A stretch of 64,000 nt of DNA from Roseinatronobacter bogoriensis DSM 18756 (GCF_004366635.1 NZ_SORN01000001.1:943314-1007313), one strand, 5' to 3'; counted from the stretch's first letter, positions 1 to 7,956 are shown. The notes: a model not told the origin generated them from the sequence alone. Translations and numbers: made by a program.

Positions 1-817
1 TCGCATCGACCCCGGCGGCGCGCAAAGGGTCTGCATCTTGTGGGTCCAGAACCCCCTTCACCACAAGCGGACCTTCCCACAAGGCGCGCACGGCGTGCAG
101 ATAATCCCAATCCGGGGCTGCGCGCAGCAGATAGCCGGGATGGGCGGTCGAGGGGGCGTTGCCATCGAGTTTCAGGTAATCTTCCATCAGGCGCAGGCGG
201 GGTTGGCCGTGGCGCAGGGTTCCCAGTGCCCAAGCAGGGCGCTGCGCGATTTGCCACAGCATCGCCGGGGTCAGTTTGGGGGGAATGGCAAGCTGCGCGC
301 GCAACTGCCGCTCGCGCCGAGAGGGGCCGGGCAGATCAACCGTCAATACCAGCACCCGAAACCCCGCCTTGTGCGCGCGGGTCAGGATATCGGCGCGGAT
401 TGCAGGGTCTTTGGGTGGGTAAAGCTGAAACCAGCCCATATCGCCCGCGATAGGGCCAATCTCTTCGGGCAGGCGCGTGGCAACGGTGCTCAGGCAATAG
501 GGCAGGCGGGTGCCTTGCGCCATGCCTGCCAGCGCGGCTTCTGCGCCCGGCCAGATCAGCCCGGACATGCCAATTGGCGCGACCCCAACGGGCATGGCGT
601 AGTCCTGCCCCAGAAACCGGGTGCTCAGGTCCGGCACGATAGCCCCGCGCAATATGGCCGGGCGAAACAGTACCTTATCCAATTCAGCGCGGTTGCGCGG
701 CTTGACCGACTCGCGGCCCGTTGCGCTGTCCAGATATTCCCAAACGAACCACGGCACGCGGCGTTTGCACGTGGCTTTCAGATCGGACAAGGCGGGGTAG
801 CGCAGATCAGGGCTCAT
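1..817 (-). CDS. FMN-dependent alpha-hydroxy-acid dehydrogenase (L-lactate dehydrogenase-like), 3' end outside window
   Basis: The reverse strand from the ATG at 817-815 reads without a stop to the window edge (272 codons). The N-terminus reads MSPDLRYPALSDLKATCKRR, followed by VPWFVWEYLD, the helical start typical of LldD/glycolate-oxidase proteins. Downstream are PVGVAPIGMSGL (flavin-barrel strand), WFQLYPPKD, LVLTVDLPGPSRRERQLR and, near the edge, LVVKGVLDPQDA, whose lysine is the conserved FMN-contacting one. The family oxidises L-lactate or another 2-hydroxy acid to the 2-oxo acid with FMN, often passing electrons to the quinone pool. The missing C-terminus holds the active-site histidine, so the exact substrate is unresolved. 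It is divergent from the helicase gene, 114 bp away. Confidence 0.88.
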   Translation of the reverse strand, partial: MSPDLRYPALSDLKATCKRRVPWFVWEYLDSATGRESVKPRNRAELDKVLFRPAILRGAIVPDLSTRFLGQDYAMPVGVAPIGMSGLIWPGAEAALAGMAQGTRLPYCLSTVATRLPEEIGPIAGDMGWFQLYPPKDPAIRADILTRAHKAGFRVLVLTVDLPGPSRRERQLRAQLAIPPKLTPAMLWQIAQRPAWALGTLRHGQPRLRLMEDYLKLDGNAPSTAHPGYLLRAAPDWDYLHAVRALWEGPLVVKGVLDPQDADPLRAAGVDA

Positions 818-931
818 GAGGTGCGACTATATCCGGCGCGCAGCGCTTGCCAATGGCTATGCGCAAAATCTTCTGGAACACATGCAGAACACCGCTTCCC
901 CTGCGGGGCTGGCCGCGCTAGAGTCCGCACC

Positions 932-3313
932 ATGTCAGATTTCAATGCCGATCTTCCGCTTTCCGCCCGCGCGATGGCCGCGCGCCCTGCACCCTATCTG
1001 GACGGGTTGAACCCGGCGCAGCGTCAGGCTGTCGAAACACTGGATGGCCCGGTGCTGATGCTGGCAGGGGCAGGCACGGGCAAGACCAAGGCCCTGACCG
1101 CGCGGATTGCGCATCTGTTGAATTCTGGCCGTGCCTATCCTTCGGGGATTCTGGCAGTGACCTTTACCAACAAGGCCGCGCGCGAAATGAAACTGCGCGT
1201 TGGCGGCTATCTGGGCGAGGCTGTCGAGGGCATGCCCTGGCTTGGAACCTTCCATTCGATCAGCGCAAAACTTCTGCGCCGCCATGCGGAATTGGTGGGG
1301 TTGCAGTCCAATTTCACGATTCTGGACAGTGACGACCAGCTACGCTTGCTTAAACAATTGATCGCTGCGGCCAATATCGACGACAAGCGCTGGCCCGCGC
1401 GGTTGCTGGCGTCAATCATTGATCAGTGGAAAAACCGCGCATGGCGGCCCGATCAGGTGCCAAGCGCTGAGGCCAACGCGTTCAACAATCGCGGGACAGA
1501 ATTATACGCCGCCTATCAGGACCGGCTGAAAACCCTGAATGCCTGTGACTTTGGTGATCTGCTGCTGCATTGCGTGACGATCTTTCAGGCCCACCCCGAT
1601 GTGCTGAAAAGCTATCAGGACCGCTTTCGCTATATTCTGGTCGATGAGTATCAGGACACCAATGTCGCGCAATATCTGTGGCTGCGCCTGCTGGCGGAAG
1701 GGCACAAGAATATTTGCTGTGTGGGCGATGATGACCAGTCGATCTATGGCTGGCGCGGGGCCGAAGTGGGCAATATTCTGCGCTTTGAGCGTGATTTCCC
1801 CGGCGCTACCGTCGTGCGGCTGGAACAGAATTACCGCTCTACCCCGCATATTCTGGCCGCAGCGTCGCAAGTGATCGCCGGGAACGAGGACCGGCTTGGC
1901 AAGACCCTGTGGACCGAAGCGCGTGCGGGTGAAAAGGTGCGGCTGATCGGCCATTGGGATGGCGAGGAAGAGGCGCGCTGGATCGGCGAGCAGATCGAGG
2001 ATTTGAGCCGCGGCACGCGCGGGTTAAACTACTTCAGCTTGAACCAGATGGCGGTTCTTGTGCGTGCAAGCCACCAGATGCGCGCGTTCGAGGACCGTTT
2101 TCTGACGATTGGCCTGCCGTATCGTGTGATCGGTGGGCCGCGTTTTTATGAACGCATGGAAATCCGCGATGCCATGGCGTATTTCCGCCTTGCGGTCAGT
2201 CCGGGCGATGATCTGGCGTTCGAGCGTATCGTCAATACCCCCAAACGGGGCTTGGGTGACAAGGCGCAGCAGACAATCCAGCGCGTGGCGCGAGCGCATG
2301 ATGTGTCGCTGGTCCAAGGTGCGGCACTTGCGATCGAGGCGGGTGAGATCAAGGGCAAGGGCGCGGGGCAATTGCGCGCGCTGGTCGAGAATATCGCGCG
2401 CTGGCACAGGGCGGTTGGCACGACAGGCGTTGCCGAGGCGGAAGATGACCTGATCGAGATCGTGCGCCCGGACGGAGATGCGCAAAACCATATCGAACTG
2501 GCAGAGCAGATTCTGGAAGAGTCGGGCTATACCGAGATGTGGCTGAACGACAAGACACCCGAAGCGCCGGGGCGGCTGGAAAACCTAAAGGAACTGATCA
2601 AGGCGCTGGAATCCTTCGAGAACCTGCAAGGGTTTCTGGAGCATATTGCGTTGATCATGGATAATGACAGCGATGACTCAGAGGCCAAGGTCAGCATCAT
2701 GACCTTGCATGGTGCCAAAGGGCTGGAATTTCCGGTCGTGTTCCTGCCCGGATGGGAAGACGGTTTGTTCCCCTCGCAACGCTCTATGGATGAATCCGGG
2801 CTAAAGGGGTTAGAGGAAGAACGGCGGCTGGCCTATGTCGGCATTACCCGTGCCGAGCAGCTTTGCACGATCAGTTTCGCCGCAAACAGGCGCGTCTATG
2901 GCCAATGGCAGTCGCAGATGCCGTCGCGCTTTGTCGATGAATTGCCCGCCGAGCATGTCGAAGTGTTGACCCCGCCCGGTCTGTATGGTGGCGGGATGGG
3001 ACATGTTGCCAGCACGATTGAAGATCGCGCGCAACGTGCCGATGTCTATAATTCGCCGGGGTGGCGGCGGTTGCAATCGGCCAATGAACGCCCGGTCAGC
3101 CAACCGCGTGAGGCGCGCAATATGGTGATTGACGGGACATCCGCACCCGCCTTCGAGATTGGGGCGCGGGTTTTCCACCAGAAATTCGGCTATGGCCGCG
3201 TCTCTCTGGTCGAGGGGGACAAGCTGTTTATCGAATTCGAGAAATCGGGTGCGCGCCATGTTGTGGCGAAATTCATCGTCCCTGCAGAACAGGCCGATGA
3301 CGTGCCGTTCTGA
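932..3313 (+). CDS. uvrD: ATP-dependent DNA helicase, UvrD/PcrA/Rep family (SF1A)
   Basis: A 793-aa 3'-5' helicase for nucleotide-excision and mismatch repair and for clearing stalled replication or RecA filaments. Walker A AGAGTGKT is near residues 45-52, the Walker B/DEYQD motif (VDEYQDTN) near 237, motif III GDDDQSIYGWRGA near 265, and motif V/VI VSIMTLHGAKGLEF near 587 with TRAEQ after it. A C-terminal FHQKFGYGRV segment matches the small UvrD/PcrA tail domain that binds RNA polymerase. I chose the ATG at 932 because the conserved sequence starts there; the same frame stays open to position 38 only as the antisense of the dehydrogenase gene. Confidence 0.95.
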   Translation: MSDFNADLPLSARAMAARPAPYLDGLNPAQRQAVETLDGPVLMLAGAGTGKTKALTARIAHLLNSGRAYPSGILAVTFTNKAAREMKLRVGGYLGEAVEGMPWLGTFHSISAKLLRRHAELVGLQSNFTILDSDDQLRLLKQLIAAANIDDKRWPARLLASIIDQWKNRAWRPDQVPSAEANAFNNRGTELYAAYQDRLKTLNACDFGDLLLHCVTIFQAHPDVLKSYQDRFRYILVDEYQDTNVAQYLWLRLLAEGHKNICCVGDDDQSIYGWRGAEVGNILRFERDFPGATVVRLEQNYRSTPHILAAASQVIAGNEDRLGKTLWTEARAGEKVRLIGHWDGEEEARWIGEQIEDLSRGTRGLNYFSLNQMAVLVRASHQMRAFEDRFLTIGLPYRVIGGPRFYERMEIRDAMAYFRLAVSPGDDLAFERIVNTPKRGLGDKAQQTIQRVARAHDVSLVQGAALAIEAGEIKGKGAGQLRALVENIARWHRAVGTTGVAEAEDDLIEIVRPDGDAQNHIELAEQILEESGYTEMWLNDKTPEAPGRLENLKELIKALESFENLQGFLEHIALIMDNDSDDSEAKVSIMTLHGAKGLEFPVVFLPGWEDGLFPSQRSMDESGLKGLEEERRLAYVGITRAEQLCTISFAANRRVYGQWQSQMPSRFVDELPAEHVEVLTPPGLYGGGMGHVASTIEDRAQRADVYNSPGWRRLQSANERPVSQPREARNMVIDGTSAPAFEIGARVFHQKFGYGRVSLVEGDKLFIEFEKSGARHVVAKFIVPAEQADDVPF

Positions 3314-3334
3314 CCCTACACAAGACTGGAAATG

Positions 3335-3375
3335 AAAAAGGCGACAGTCCCAGGGAGGAGGAGGGGACTGTCGCC
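3335..3375 (-). terminator. CcsR hairpin 6, combined sRNA and intrinsic terminator
   Basis: A perfect 12-bp stem (GGCGACAGTCCC with GGGACTGTCGCC) with the CCTCCTCCC loop is followed on the minus strand by five T residues (A run at 3335-3339). The last sRNA therefore also supplies the Rho-independent end of the ccaF1-CcsR transcript, 20-odd bases short of the convergent uvrD stop. Confidence 0.8.
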
Positions 3376-3379
3376 AATT

Positions 3380-3416
3380 TTGCAAGACCCTAGGGAGGAG
3401 GAAAGGGCCCTAGCAA
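3380..3416 (-). ncRNA. CcsR hairpin 5
   Basis: The weakest stem of the set (TTGCAAGACCCT against AGGGCCCTAGCAA, with mismatches) around a full CCTCCTCCC loop. Confidence 0.6.
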
Positions 3417-3445
3417 GCTTTTCGGCCAAAAGGCCGGGTATTCAC

Positions 3446-3485
3446 GGAACGACATGGCCAGGGAGGAGGAGGGCCAGATCGTTCC
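3446..3485 (-). ncRNA. CcsR hairpin 4
   Basis: Fourteen-base arms (GGAACGACATGGCC and GGCCAGATCGTTCC) pair with two central mismatches around the CCTCCTCCC loop. Confidence 0.75.
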
Positions 3486-3486
3486 A

Positions 3487-3521
3487 ACGTGCACCCCAAG
3501 GGAGGAGGAGTGGGGCGACGT
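3487..3521 (-). ncRNA. CcsR hairpin 3
   Basis: An imperfect stem (ACGTGCACCCC against GGGGCGACGT) closes on the CCTCCTCCC loop. It directly abuts hairpin 4, leaving one base between them. Confidence 0.7.
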
Positions 3522-3565
3522 CTCGTCTCCGGTTTTGGGCTTTTGGCCCTTGCCGGAATGTGTGG

Positions 3566-3597
3566 CGGTGACCTCAAGGGAGGAGGAGGGGTCACCG
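3566..3597 (-). ncRNA. CcsR hairpin 2
   Basis: An eight-base-pair stem (CGGTGACC with GGTCACCG) closes on a loop carrying the CCTCCTCCC motif. The stem sequence is unlike its neighbours while the loop is identical. Confidence 0.75.
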
Positions 3598-3606
3598 TCG
3601 CATTCA

Positions 3607-3636
3607 GGCCTTTCAGGGAGGAGGAGGAGAAAGGCC
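3607..3636 (-). ncRNA. CcsR hairpin 1 (promoter-proximal)
   Basis: Arms AGGCCTTT and AAAGGCC enclose a loop with the conserved CCTCCTCCC. It starts only nine bases after the stop codon of the DUF1127 gene, so the two must share a transcript. Confidence 0.75.
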
Positions 3637-3644
3637 CGAAACTC

Positions 3645-3857
3645 TTATTTTCCGTATGCAGCCTCGTAGGAGAGGCGCGAAATCATGGACCGGGAAATCC
3701 CGAGGTCATCTAACTCCCGCGTGCTGAGCTGGCTCAGCTCTGCATGGGTTTTATTGTATACGCGGCGGCGGCTGATTTTGTCGGTCATGCGCGCCATCAG
3801 GGACCCGAAACTGAAATTTCCGTCCAAACCGCTTAGATTTTCAACAGTGTGCGTCAT
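3645..3857 (-). CDS. ccaF1: DUF1127 small RNA-associated protein, CcaF1-like
   Basis: A 70-residue protein with the YjiS/DUF1127 signature in its C-terminal half (LSQLSTRELDDLGISRSMI), basic and short as usual for the family. DUF1127 proteins in alphaproteobacteria act in RNA binding and turnover. The R. sphaeroides homologue CcaF1 precedes the CcsR sRNAs and influences their maturation. Here the gene is followed within nine bases by six CcsR hairpins, so the same role is likely. The start is the ATG at 3857, with AAGG about ten bases upstream. Confidence 0.85.
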   Translation of the reverse strand: MTHTVENLSGLDGNFSFGSLMARMTDKISRRRVYNKTHAELSQLSTRELDDLGISRSMISRLSYEAAYGK

Positions 3858-3906
3858 CGTTACGCTACCTTCGACTTTGTGCGGCTATCTTTCCCGCGTT
3901 GAGTTG

Positions 3907-3934
3907 AAGATAACATTTTGCTGCGACTGCACAA
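3907..3934 (-). promoter_or_regulatory. Candidate promoter for ccaF1-CcsR
   Basis: On the minus strand TTGTGC (3934-3929) and TATCTT (3912-3907) are separated by 16 bases, about 50 bp before the ccaF1 start codon. In R. sphaeroides this locus is driven by RpoHI/RpoHII stress sigma factors. The boxes here do not clearly decide between a housekeeping and a heat-shock type promoter. Confidence 0.3.
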
Positions 3935-4076
3935 TGGAATTTGCTGCAATGCGGCTATGCGCTGACGTCATGTTTACGCTAGGTAATTTTTAAATTGCTT
4001 ACCATTTGGTCAAACAGCGCATAAGGCGCTCAAAGCGCTTGCAGAAAACATGTAGCTTGGCATTCCGAACTGCCGG

Positions 4077-4502
4077 TCAGAGGGTTCTGCGCAGCAAGGC
4101 AGCGACTTCGGCCATCGTTTCGGCCGGAATTTGCGGCGGGGTGGTGAAGCTGTCTGGCCCCTCGCGCAAGTATGCGGCTGATGTGACATCATGCACGTGG
4201 TGCATGGGTACGACATGGGCATGGGCGTGGGGCACATGAATCCCGGTATAGAACATGGCGACCCGTTCTACCTGGTAAACCTGTTTCATGGCGCGGGCGA
4301 TCTGTTGCGCGCATGTTGTCATCTGGGTTGCCAATGCCGGGGGCAGATCCTCGAACCAGACATGGTGTTCTTTCGGGATCACGAGGGCATGACCTTCACG
4401 GATGGGGTGCAAGTCCAGAAAGGCGAGGATATCGGCATCCTCATATATCTTGTATGCAGGAAGCTGGCCTGCGGCGATCTTGCAGAAAAGACAGTTTTCC
4501 AA
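4077..4502 (-). CDS. HIT family protein (histidine-triad nucleotide hydrolase/transferase)
   Basis: About 141 residues. The N-terminal ENCLFCKIAAGQLPAYKIYE block and the catalytic triad HAHAHVV (H-x-H-x-H-x-x, near residues 98-104) identify a HIT/Hint-type nucleotide-binding enzyme that cleaves AMP-linked substrates. The frame stays open far upstream, but only as the shadow of mrp. I chose the TTG at 4502 because TTGGAGGG lies just before it and family similarity begins there (ENCLFCKI). Hint-type proteins usually begin only a few residues before the CxxC, which agrees. It is divergent from mrp with 133 bp between. Confidence 0.85.
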   Translation of the reverse strand: MENCLFCKIAAGQLPAYKIYEDADILAFLDLHPIREGHALVIPKEHHVWFEDLPPALATQMTTCAQQIARAMKQVYQVERVAMFYTGIHVPHAHAHVVPMHHVHDVTSAAYLREGPDSFTTPPQIPAETMAEVAALLRRTL

Positions 4503-4635
4503 GCGACCCTCCAAGAATTTTTTCTTTTTTGGCACAGCGATTGTTGCTGTGCAATTGAGTCGCAGATCCGCTTGTGGGCTTGCCGTTGGCGCAAAAATGG
4601 CCATGTTCCCCCGGAAAGATAAGGGGGAACACGCC

Positions 4636-5706
4636 ATGACAGTAACACGCGAACATGTTTTGACCGCGCTTGAGAAAGTGGAACTGCCTGATGGCGGCAC
4701 ACTTGTCTCGCGCGATCTGGTGCGCGCGCTGATTGTTGACGAAGGGGCCGTGCGTTTTGTGATAGAGGCCGACAGCCCGGAAGCGGCACAGAAACTCGCC
4801 TCGGTGCGCAAGGCCGCAGAGGACGCCATTTCCGCGCTGCAAGGTGTGAACCGCGTGTCCGTCGCCCTGACCGCGCATGGCCCGGCGGCCAAATCGGACA
4901 AGGCTGCGCCCTCTCTGAAGTTGGGGCGGCATCCGACACAGCAACCTGACAAGCAGTCTGTACCGGGTGTGAAGAATATTATTGCGGTTGGCTCTGGCAA
5001 AGGAGGGGTCGGCAAATCAACCGTTGCTTCCAACCTTGCGGTTGCCCTGGCCCGGCATGGATTGCGCGTAGGGTTGCTGGATGCGGATATATATGGCCCT
5101 AGCCAGCCGCGTATGATGGGCGTAGACCGCAGGCCGGCATCGCCCGATGGCAAGTCCATCATTCCACTGAAGGCGCATGGTGTCACCATGATCTCAATCG
5201 GGCTGATGCTGAAAGAAGATGACGCCGTGATCTGGCGCGGGCCGATGCTGATGGGGGCCTTGCAGCAGCTTTTGACACAGGTGGAATGGGGCGCGCTGGA
5301 TGTATTGATCGTCGATATGCCGCCGGGCACAGGTGATATTCAACTGACGCTGTGTTCCAAATTCGACGTGCGTGGCGCGATTGTCGTATCCACGCCGCAA
5401 GATGTGGCCTTGCTGGATGCGCGCAAGGCATTGCGGGCGTTCCACACCTTGAAAACACCTGTCCTTGGCCTGATCGAGAATATGTCCACCTTCATCTGTC
5501 CCAAATGCGGCCACGAGGAGCATATCTTCGGGGAAGGCGGTGTGCGACTTGAGGCCGAGAAGCAGGGGCTTTCGTTTTTGGGCGAGTTGCCCCTGAGCGT
5601 GGAGGTGCGCCTTGCAGGCGATGGGGGCGTTCCTGTCGCGGCAACTGACAGCCCGGTTGCGAAAGCCTATGAGCGTATGGCGGCACGGGTGATCGAGAGT
5701 CTTTAG
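4636..5706 (+). CDS. mrp: Mrp/NBP35-family iron-sulfur cluster carrier ATPase (ApbC)
   Basis: A 356-residue cytosolic scaffold that binds and transfers Fe-S clusters in an ATP-dependent way. An N-terminal MIP18-like domain (first ~100 residues: TREHVLTALEKVELPDGG, VNRVSVALTAHGP) precedes a deviant Walker A KGGVGKS near residue 120, DIYGPSQPRMMG, and the cluster-binding pair CPKC near 287-290. The ATG at 4636 follows AAGGGGGA. The longer open frame upstream (to 4402) is antisense to the HIT gene. Confidence 0.93.
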   Translation: MTVTREHVLTALEKVELPDGGTLVSRDLVRALIVDEGAVRFVIEADSPEAAQKLASVRKAAEDAISALQGVNRVSVALTAHGPAAKSDKAAPSLKLGRHPTQQPDKQSVPGVKNIIAVGSGKGGVGKSTVASNLAVALARHGLRVGLLDADIYGPSQPRMMGVDRRPASPDGKSIIPLKAHGVTMISIGLMLKEDDAVIWRGPMLMGALQQLLTQVEWGALDVLIVDMPPGTGDIQLTLCSKFDVRGAIVVSTPQDVALLDARKALRAFHTLKTPVLGLIENMSTFICPKCGHEEHIFGEGGVRLEAEKQGLSFLGELPLSVEVRLAGDGGVPVAATDSPVAKAYERMAARVIESL

Positions 5707-5837
5707 TCTGGAAGCGTCTGCAACCTTGCCCACGATCAACGCCATGGAATCTCATGGCACCCGCTGATGGTGGTCGCCGGGATTTCATGGTCCGCATTGG
5801 AAATTCCGTTCACGAGACCCTCTTTGCCGAATCACTG

Positions 5838-5878
5838 CGCTGTGATTCGGCGTGATTCGAAGCTCACAGCGATGTTTT
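5838..5878 (+). terminator. Candidate terminator downstream of mrp
   Basis: The inverted repeat CGCTGTGA/TCACAGCG has an 18-base loop and is followed within three bases by TTTTT. The stem is modest and sits 130 bases behind the mrp stop, so the call is tentative. Confidence 0.35.
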
Positions 5879-6036
5879 TGCGGCCTTGGCTGCGAGTCTC
5901 GAATATTTTCGGCACAAAAACCGTTGCTCATTAGCAACATTCTGCCTGTTTACGCGATAGCGTTGGAATTTTATGGTCTGGAGTTTTGTGCCCGTGCGCG
6001 GAATTCAGGTTAACCCTATTTTGGTCAGTTCTAAAT

Positions 6037-6064
6037 TTGTTCTCACAACATATAGCTATATTCT
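6037..6064 (+). promoter_or_regulatory. Candidate sigma-70 promoter of the dcw leader
   Basis: TTGTTC (6037-6042) and TATTCT (6059-6064) are 16 bases apart in an AT-rich stretch, unusual for this GC-rich window. A start near 6071 would give a leader of about 365 nt before mraZ. Confidence 0.3.
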
Positions 6065-6071
6065 AGCTACA

Positions 6072-6382
6072 CGCGCCGGATTTTGTGGCTGAATCTTCAC
6101 CGCATGGCTCTTGGGGTGGGTGGATGTCATGATCTTTTTTCTTGATGACCATGAAGTTCCATGTCATTCCGGTTAGCAAGATAAACGGGCAGCACGGGGC
6201 AGCAAGACCCCAACCGAGGCAGACAATTCATACAGGCACCCGCTTTATCAAAGAAGAAAATAGATCCGGCGCGCTCGCGAGCAGCATCCCCCTCCTTCCC
6301 CCAAGGAGCGAGCGCCAACCGGGCACCCAGCGATGGGACAGTCGGCGGATCGAGCACTGGCAGCAGCTCGATCCGCCGTTTT
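6072..6382 (+). ncRNA. Probable UpsM-type sRNA from the mraZ 5' UTR
   Basis: A long untranslated leader ends in a strong Rho-independent terminator 54 bases before the mraZ start codon, so much transcription should stop before the first dcw gene. In Rhodobacter sphaeroides the abundant sRNA UpsM arises this way from the mraZ 5' UTR and feeds back on dcw expression. Homology here is inferred from position and terminator only. The 5' end given is the inferred start, and RNase processing could shorten it. Confidence 0.55.
6344..6382 (+). terminator. Intrinsic terminator inside the dcw leader
   Basis: A perfect 12-bp stem (GGCGGATCGAGC with GCTCGATCCGCC), ten-base loop, then GTTTTC. It lies before mraZ rather than after a gene, so it ends a leader RNA or acts as an attenuator of the division operon. 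Confidence 0.75.
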
Positions 6383-6435
6383 CATTTGCGCCGACCCAAT
6401 CCCGGGCGCGGCATTGATTAAAGGACCGCCGGGCA

Positions 6436-6960
6436 GTGGCACGCAGGTTCAGAAGCACGTTTCACCAGAAGGTGGATGGAAAGGGCCGCGTCTCGGTCCC
6501 TGCCTCCTTCCGGCGTGTGATTGAACAGGGCGACCCGGATTGGAAAGAGGGCCTGCGCCCCAACTTCATCATCGTGGCCGGGCTGGAATATCAGAAACGT
6601 CTGGATTGTTTCACCATCACCGCAATGGAAGAGATCGAGGACCGCATTGATATGATGCAGCCCGGATCCTCCGAGCGCAGCCTGATGGAACTGACCTATC
6701 ACGCCAATTCCATCGAGGCGCAGATTGACGAAGACGGGCGTATCATTCTGCCCAATTATCTGCGCGAGAAGTTGGAGCTAGACGCAGATGAAAAGGCCCG
6801 CTTTATGGGGCGCAACGACCATTTCCAGATCTGGAAAGAAGCCACTTTCGAGGCAACCTACAGTTCCCAGACCGAGAACCTGATGATGGGCAAAGGCCCT
6901 GATTATGATCCGCGAGTCCTGTTGCCCAATCCGTCGCGCAGTCCGCGCCTTGATCCATGA
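6436..6960 (+). CDS. mraZ: MraZ, transcriptional regulator of the dcw cluster
   Basis: A 174-residue protein with two AbrB-like (SpoVT/AbrB) swapped-hairpin domains: KVDGKGRVSVPASFR near the N-terminus and QIDEDGRIILPNYLRE around residues 95-110. MraZ proteins form ring oligomers, bind repeats before their own gene and set dcw expression. It is longer than the ~150-residue E. coli protein, as is common in alphaproteobacteria. The start is the GTG at 6436 with AAAGGA ten bases upstream. The stop overlaps the rsmH start by four bases (ATGA). Confidence 0.95.
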   Translation: MARRFRSTFHQKVDGKGRVSVPASFRRVIEQGDPDWKEGLRPNFIIVAGLEYQKRLDCFTITAMEEIEDRIDMMQPGSSERSLMELTYHANSIEAQIDEDGRIILPNYLREKLELDADEKARFMGRNDHFQIWKEATFEATYSSQTENLMMGKGPDYDPRVLLPNPSRSPRLDP

Positions 6961-7949
6961 TGTCCAGCAATTCCGATAGCCCGCATATACCTGTCCTGCT
7001 TGACCCCATTCTTGCGCATCTTGCGCCGATAACCGGGGTCTGGCTGGATGGCACGCTGGGCGCTGGCGGTTATGCGCGCGCCCTGCTGGAGGCAGGGGCG
7101 GATCAGGTGATCGGGCTGGACCGTGACCCGCTGGCGCTGCAAATGGCCGAGGGCTGGGCGGCGGCCTATGGGGAACGGATAAGGTTGGTCGCAGGAAATT
7201 TCGCCCAGCTTGACCAACATGCCGGCGGTCAGGTTGATGGCGTTGTGCTGGACCTTGGTGTGTCTTCCATGCAGTTGGACCAGGCCGAGCGCGGCTTTTC
7301 TTTTGCCAAGGATGGCCCGTTGGATATGCGCATGTCGCAAGAGGGCCTGTCTGCGCGTGATCTGGTCAATGATCTGGATGAGGGGGAACTTGCCGATATT
7401 CTGTATCATTTCGGCGAGGAACGGGCGTCACGCCGGATAGCGCGTGCGATTGCGCGCGCACGTCAGGACGCGCCGATTGAAACAACGCTGACGCTTGCGG
7501 CGATTGTCAGCGGCTGCCTGCCAAGGCCGAAACCGGGCCAAAGCCACCCCGCCACGCGTAGCTTTCAGGCGTTGCGGATCGCCGTCAATGCCGAGTTTGA
7601 TGCCCTTGTTGCAGGACTGGAAGCGGCCGAGCGCGCCCTTAAACCCGGCGGAAAGCTGGCCGTTGTCAGCTTTCATTCGATGGAAGATCGTGTCGTCAAA
7701 CGTTTTCTGGCCGCGCGTGCGGGGCAGGGCGGGCGTGCCAACCGGTTTGCACCCGAAGCCCCGACCGAAGCGCCGCGGTTTCGCCTGATAGAGCGGCGCG
7801 GCGTGAGTGCGGATGCCGAAGAACTTGCCCGGAACCCGCGCGCGCGCTCTGCCCGGCTGCGCATGGCGGAACGTCTGGACGGCCCGGCAGAACCTGTTGA
7901 TCGGCAAATTCTGGGGCTTCCCCGTTTGACACTGGAAAGATCAAGGTGA
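6957..7949 (+). CDS. rsmH: 16S rRNA (cytosine-1402-N4)-methyltransferase RsmH (MraW)
   Basis: A 330-residue SAM-dependent enzyme methylating N4 of C1402 in the ribosomal decoding centre. The start HIPVLLDPILAHL, the SAM loop DGTLGAGGY near residues 25-33, GLDRDPLAL, the catalytic-region DLGVSSMQLD and C-terminal SFHSMEDRVVK are all family landmarks, and length is normal. It is translationally coupled to mraZ and followed after seven bases by ftsL. Confidence 0.96.
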   Translation: MMSSNSDSPHIPVLLDPILAHLAPITGVWLDGTLGAGGYARALLEAGADQVIGLDRDPLALQMAEGWAAAYGERIRLVAGNFAQLDQHAGGQVDGVVLDLGVSSMQLDQAERGFSFAKDGPLDMRMSQEGLSARDLVNDLDEGELADILYHFGEERASRRIARAIARARQDAPIETTLTLAAIVSGCLPRPKPGQSHPATRSFQALRIAVNAEFDALVAGLEAAERALKPGGKLAVVSFHSMEDRVVKRFLAARAGQGGRANRFAPEAPTEAPRFRLIERRGVSADAEELARNPRARSARLRMAERLDGPAEPVDRQILGLPRLTLERSR

Positions 7950-7956
7950 GGTAGGA

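Larger units (their letters stand above)
3340..3636 (-). ncRNA. CcsR-type small RNA array: six hairpins each presenting CCUCCUCCC in the loop
   Basis: Directly behind the DUF1127 gene and on its strand lie six stem-loops in about 300 nt. Each loop carries TCCTCCTCCC (seen as GGGAGGAGGA on the plus strand at 3353, 3393, 3461, 3500, 3578 and 3616), while every stem has a different sequence. This is the organisation of the CcsR1-4 sRNAs of Rhodobacter sphaeroides (cuckoo RNA family), co-transcribed with CcaF1 and processed from its 3' UTR under stress, where the motif resembles an anti-Shine-Dalgarno. Six copies instead of the four I know from that species is an expansion. The last hairpin doubles as the terminator. 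Processing sites are not visible. Confidence 0.85.
5707..6435. other. 729-bp intergenic region: dcw leader
   Basis: No convincing protein gene on either strand. It holds a weak hairpin/terminator near 5838-5878, a short hairpin GTTGCT-CATT-AGCAAC near 5923-5938, an AT-rich promoter-like stretch around 6037-6064, and a strong hairpin with a T tract at 6344-6382 before mraZ. Most of it is best read as the promoter and leader of the dcw operon, with a leader-derived sRNA. Confidence 0.7.

Noticed and set aside
38..931. N-terminal extension of the UvrD reading frame
   Set aside because: The extension is antisense to the lactate-dehydrogenase-like gene; helicase similarity begins at the ATG at 932.
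3340..3636. Regular GGGAGGAGGA repeats as a CRISPR-like array
   Set aside because: Repeats are only ten bases, spacing is irregular and each is enclosed by its own inverted repeat, so these are hairpin loops and not repeat-spacer units.
4503..5330. Long upstream extension of the HIT protein frame
   Set aside because: It is the reverse-strand shadow of mrp; a TTG with a good ribosome site at 4502 fits the family start.
6113..6126. TGGGGTGGGTGGA as MraZ boxes
   Set aside because: Known MraZ sites are spaced about one helical turn; these are spaced four bases and could be chance G-richness.
5707..6435. RNase P RNA in the gap before mraZ
   Set aside because: None of the conserved RNase P core sequences (such as GAGGAAAGTCC) is present.
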